Part shown: positions 5,413 to 5,492 of the stretch, piece after piece
Layout: each line of letters starts with the position of its first letter
Position numbering within the stretch: position 1 is the stretch's first letter
Assembly: GCA_031269165.1 (NCBI GenBank)
Contig: JAISZQ010000291.1
Coordinates: 1-5,492, forward strand
Direction of reading: 5' to 3'
From: Spirochaetaceae bacterium
GTDB taxonomy: Bacteria; Spirochaetota; Spirochaetia; Treponematales; Breznakiellaceae
DNA length: 5,492 nt
Notes under the pieces: model-generated
Database searches by the model: none
What the model saw: the letters and a program-made list of their open reading frames with translations, nothing else
Told to the model about the DNA's origin: nothing
Program-made: the position numbers and the translations under genes

Positions 5413-5492
5413 GTCCGCGAATGGCGCGAATAAATACGAATAATACATACCCATCAGCGCGTATTCGCATACATTCGCGTACATTCGCGGAC
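5413..5492. repeat. Inverted-repeat element made of about 10-bp ATTCGC units, reaching the right edge
   Basis: The left arm GTCCGCGAATGGCGCGAAT (5413-5431) is nearly complementary to the right arm ATTCGCGTACATTCGCGGAC (5473-5492). Weaker pairing continues inward to about 5446 and 5460. The right arm is a tandem array of three 10-bp units: ATTCGCATAC, ATTCGCGTAC and ATTCGCGGAC (5463-5492). The left arm, read in reverse complement, shows three looser units of the same kind. Similar short ATTCGCG/ATTCGTG arrays occur as dispersed intergenic repeats in various bacteria, from general memory. The array may continue beyond the window. Confidence 0.7.

Noticed and set aside
5413..5492. CRISPR array
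   Set aside because: The units are about 10 bp, directly abutting and without spacers, and form an inverted repeat.

Overview
This window reads as a stretch of chromosome from an anaerobic bacterium with many small repeats. The two intact genes have a G+C-rich coding style, good Shine-Dalgarno sequences and ATG starts. A large oxygen-sensitive glycyl radical enzyme argues for strict or facultative anaerobic life. The phylum cannot be fixed from the sequence. A gut-type spirochaete or a Verrucomicrobia/Lentisphaerae-like organism would fit, but this is only an impression from the repeat style and gene content.

Layout: (1) Bases 1-636, minus strand, hold a decayed IS1182-family transposase that runs off the left edge. 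It has one frameshift and a large internal deletion. (2) Bases 681-1102 hold no gene but are packed with inverted repeats. They include a 154-bp miniature element with terminal inverted repeats and possible CTAG target duplications, apparently inserted into the exact centre of another palindrome. Three back-to-back hairpins follow, ending just before the next gene. (3) Bases 1103-2575, plus strand, encode a complete 490-residue sodium:solute symporter. (4) Bases 2576-2916 are a gene-free convergent intergenic region. It has nested hairpins, a second copy of the repeat found before the symporter, a block with four six-G runs, and a weak terminator candidate. (5) Bases 2917-5337, minus strand, encode a complete 806-residue glycyl radical enzyme of the E. 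coli YbiW/PflF type, with both the thiyl cysteine (C435, in GCVE) and the radical glycine (G782, in RVAGYS). (6) Bases 5338-5492 are its upstream region, ending in an inverted-repeat element built of about 10-bp ATTCGC units that reaches the right edge.

The two intact genes converge, so they are not one operon, and no activating radical-SAM enzyme is present in the window. A shared role (import of an organic solute and radical-based cleavage of it or its phosphate) is possible but rests only on adjacency. The most unusual aspect is the repeat architecture. A 29-bp repeat pair (26/29 identical) brackets the symporter, a different related pair in inverted orientation brackets the glycyl radical enzyme gene, and small palindromes share an end motif with the miniature element.
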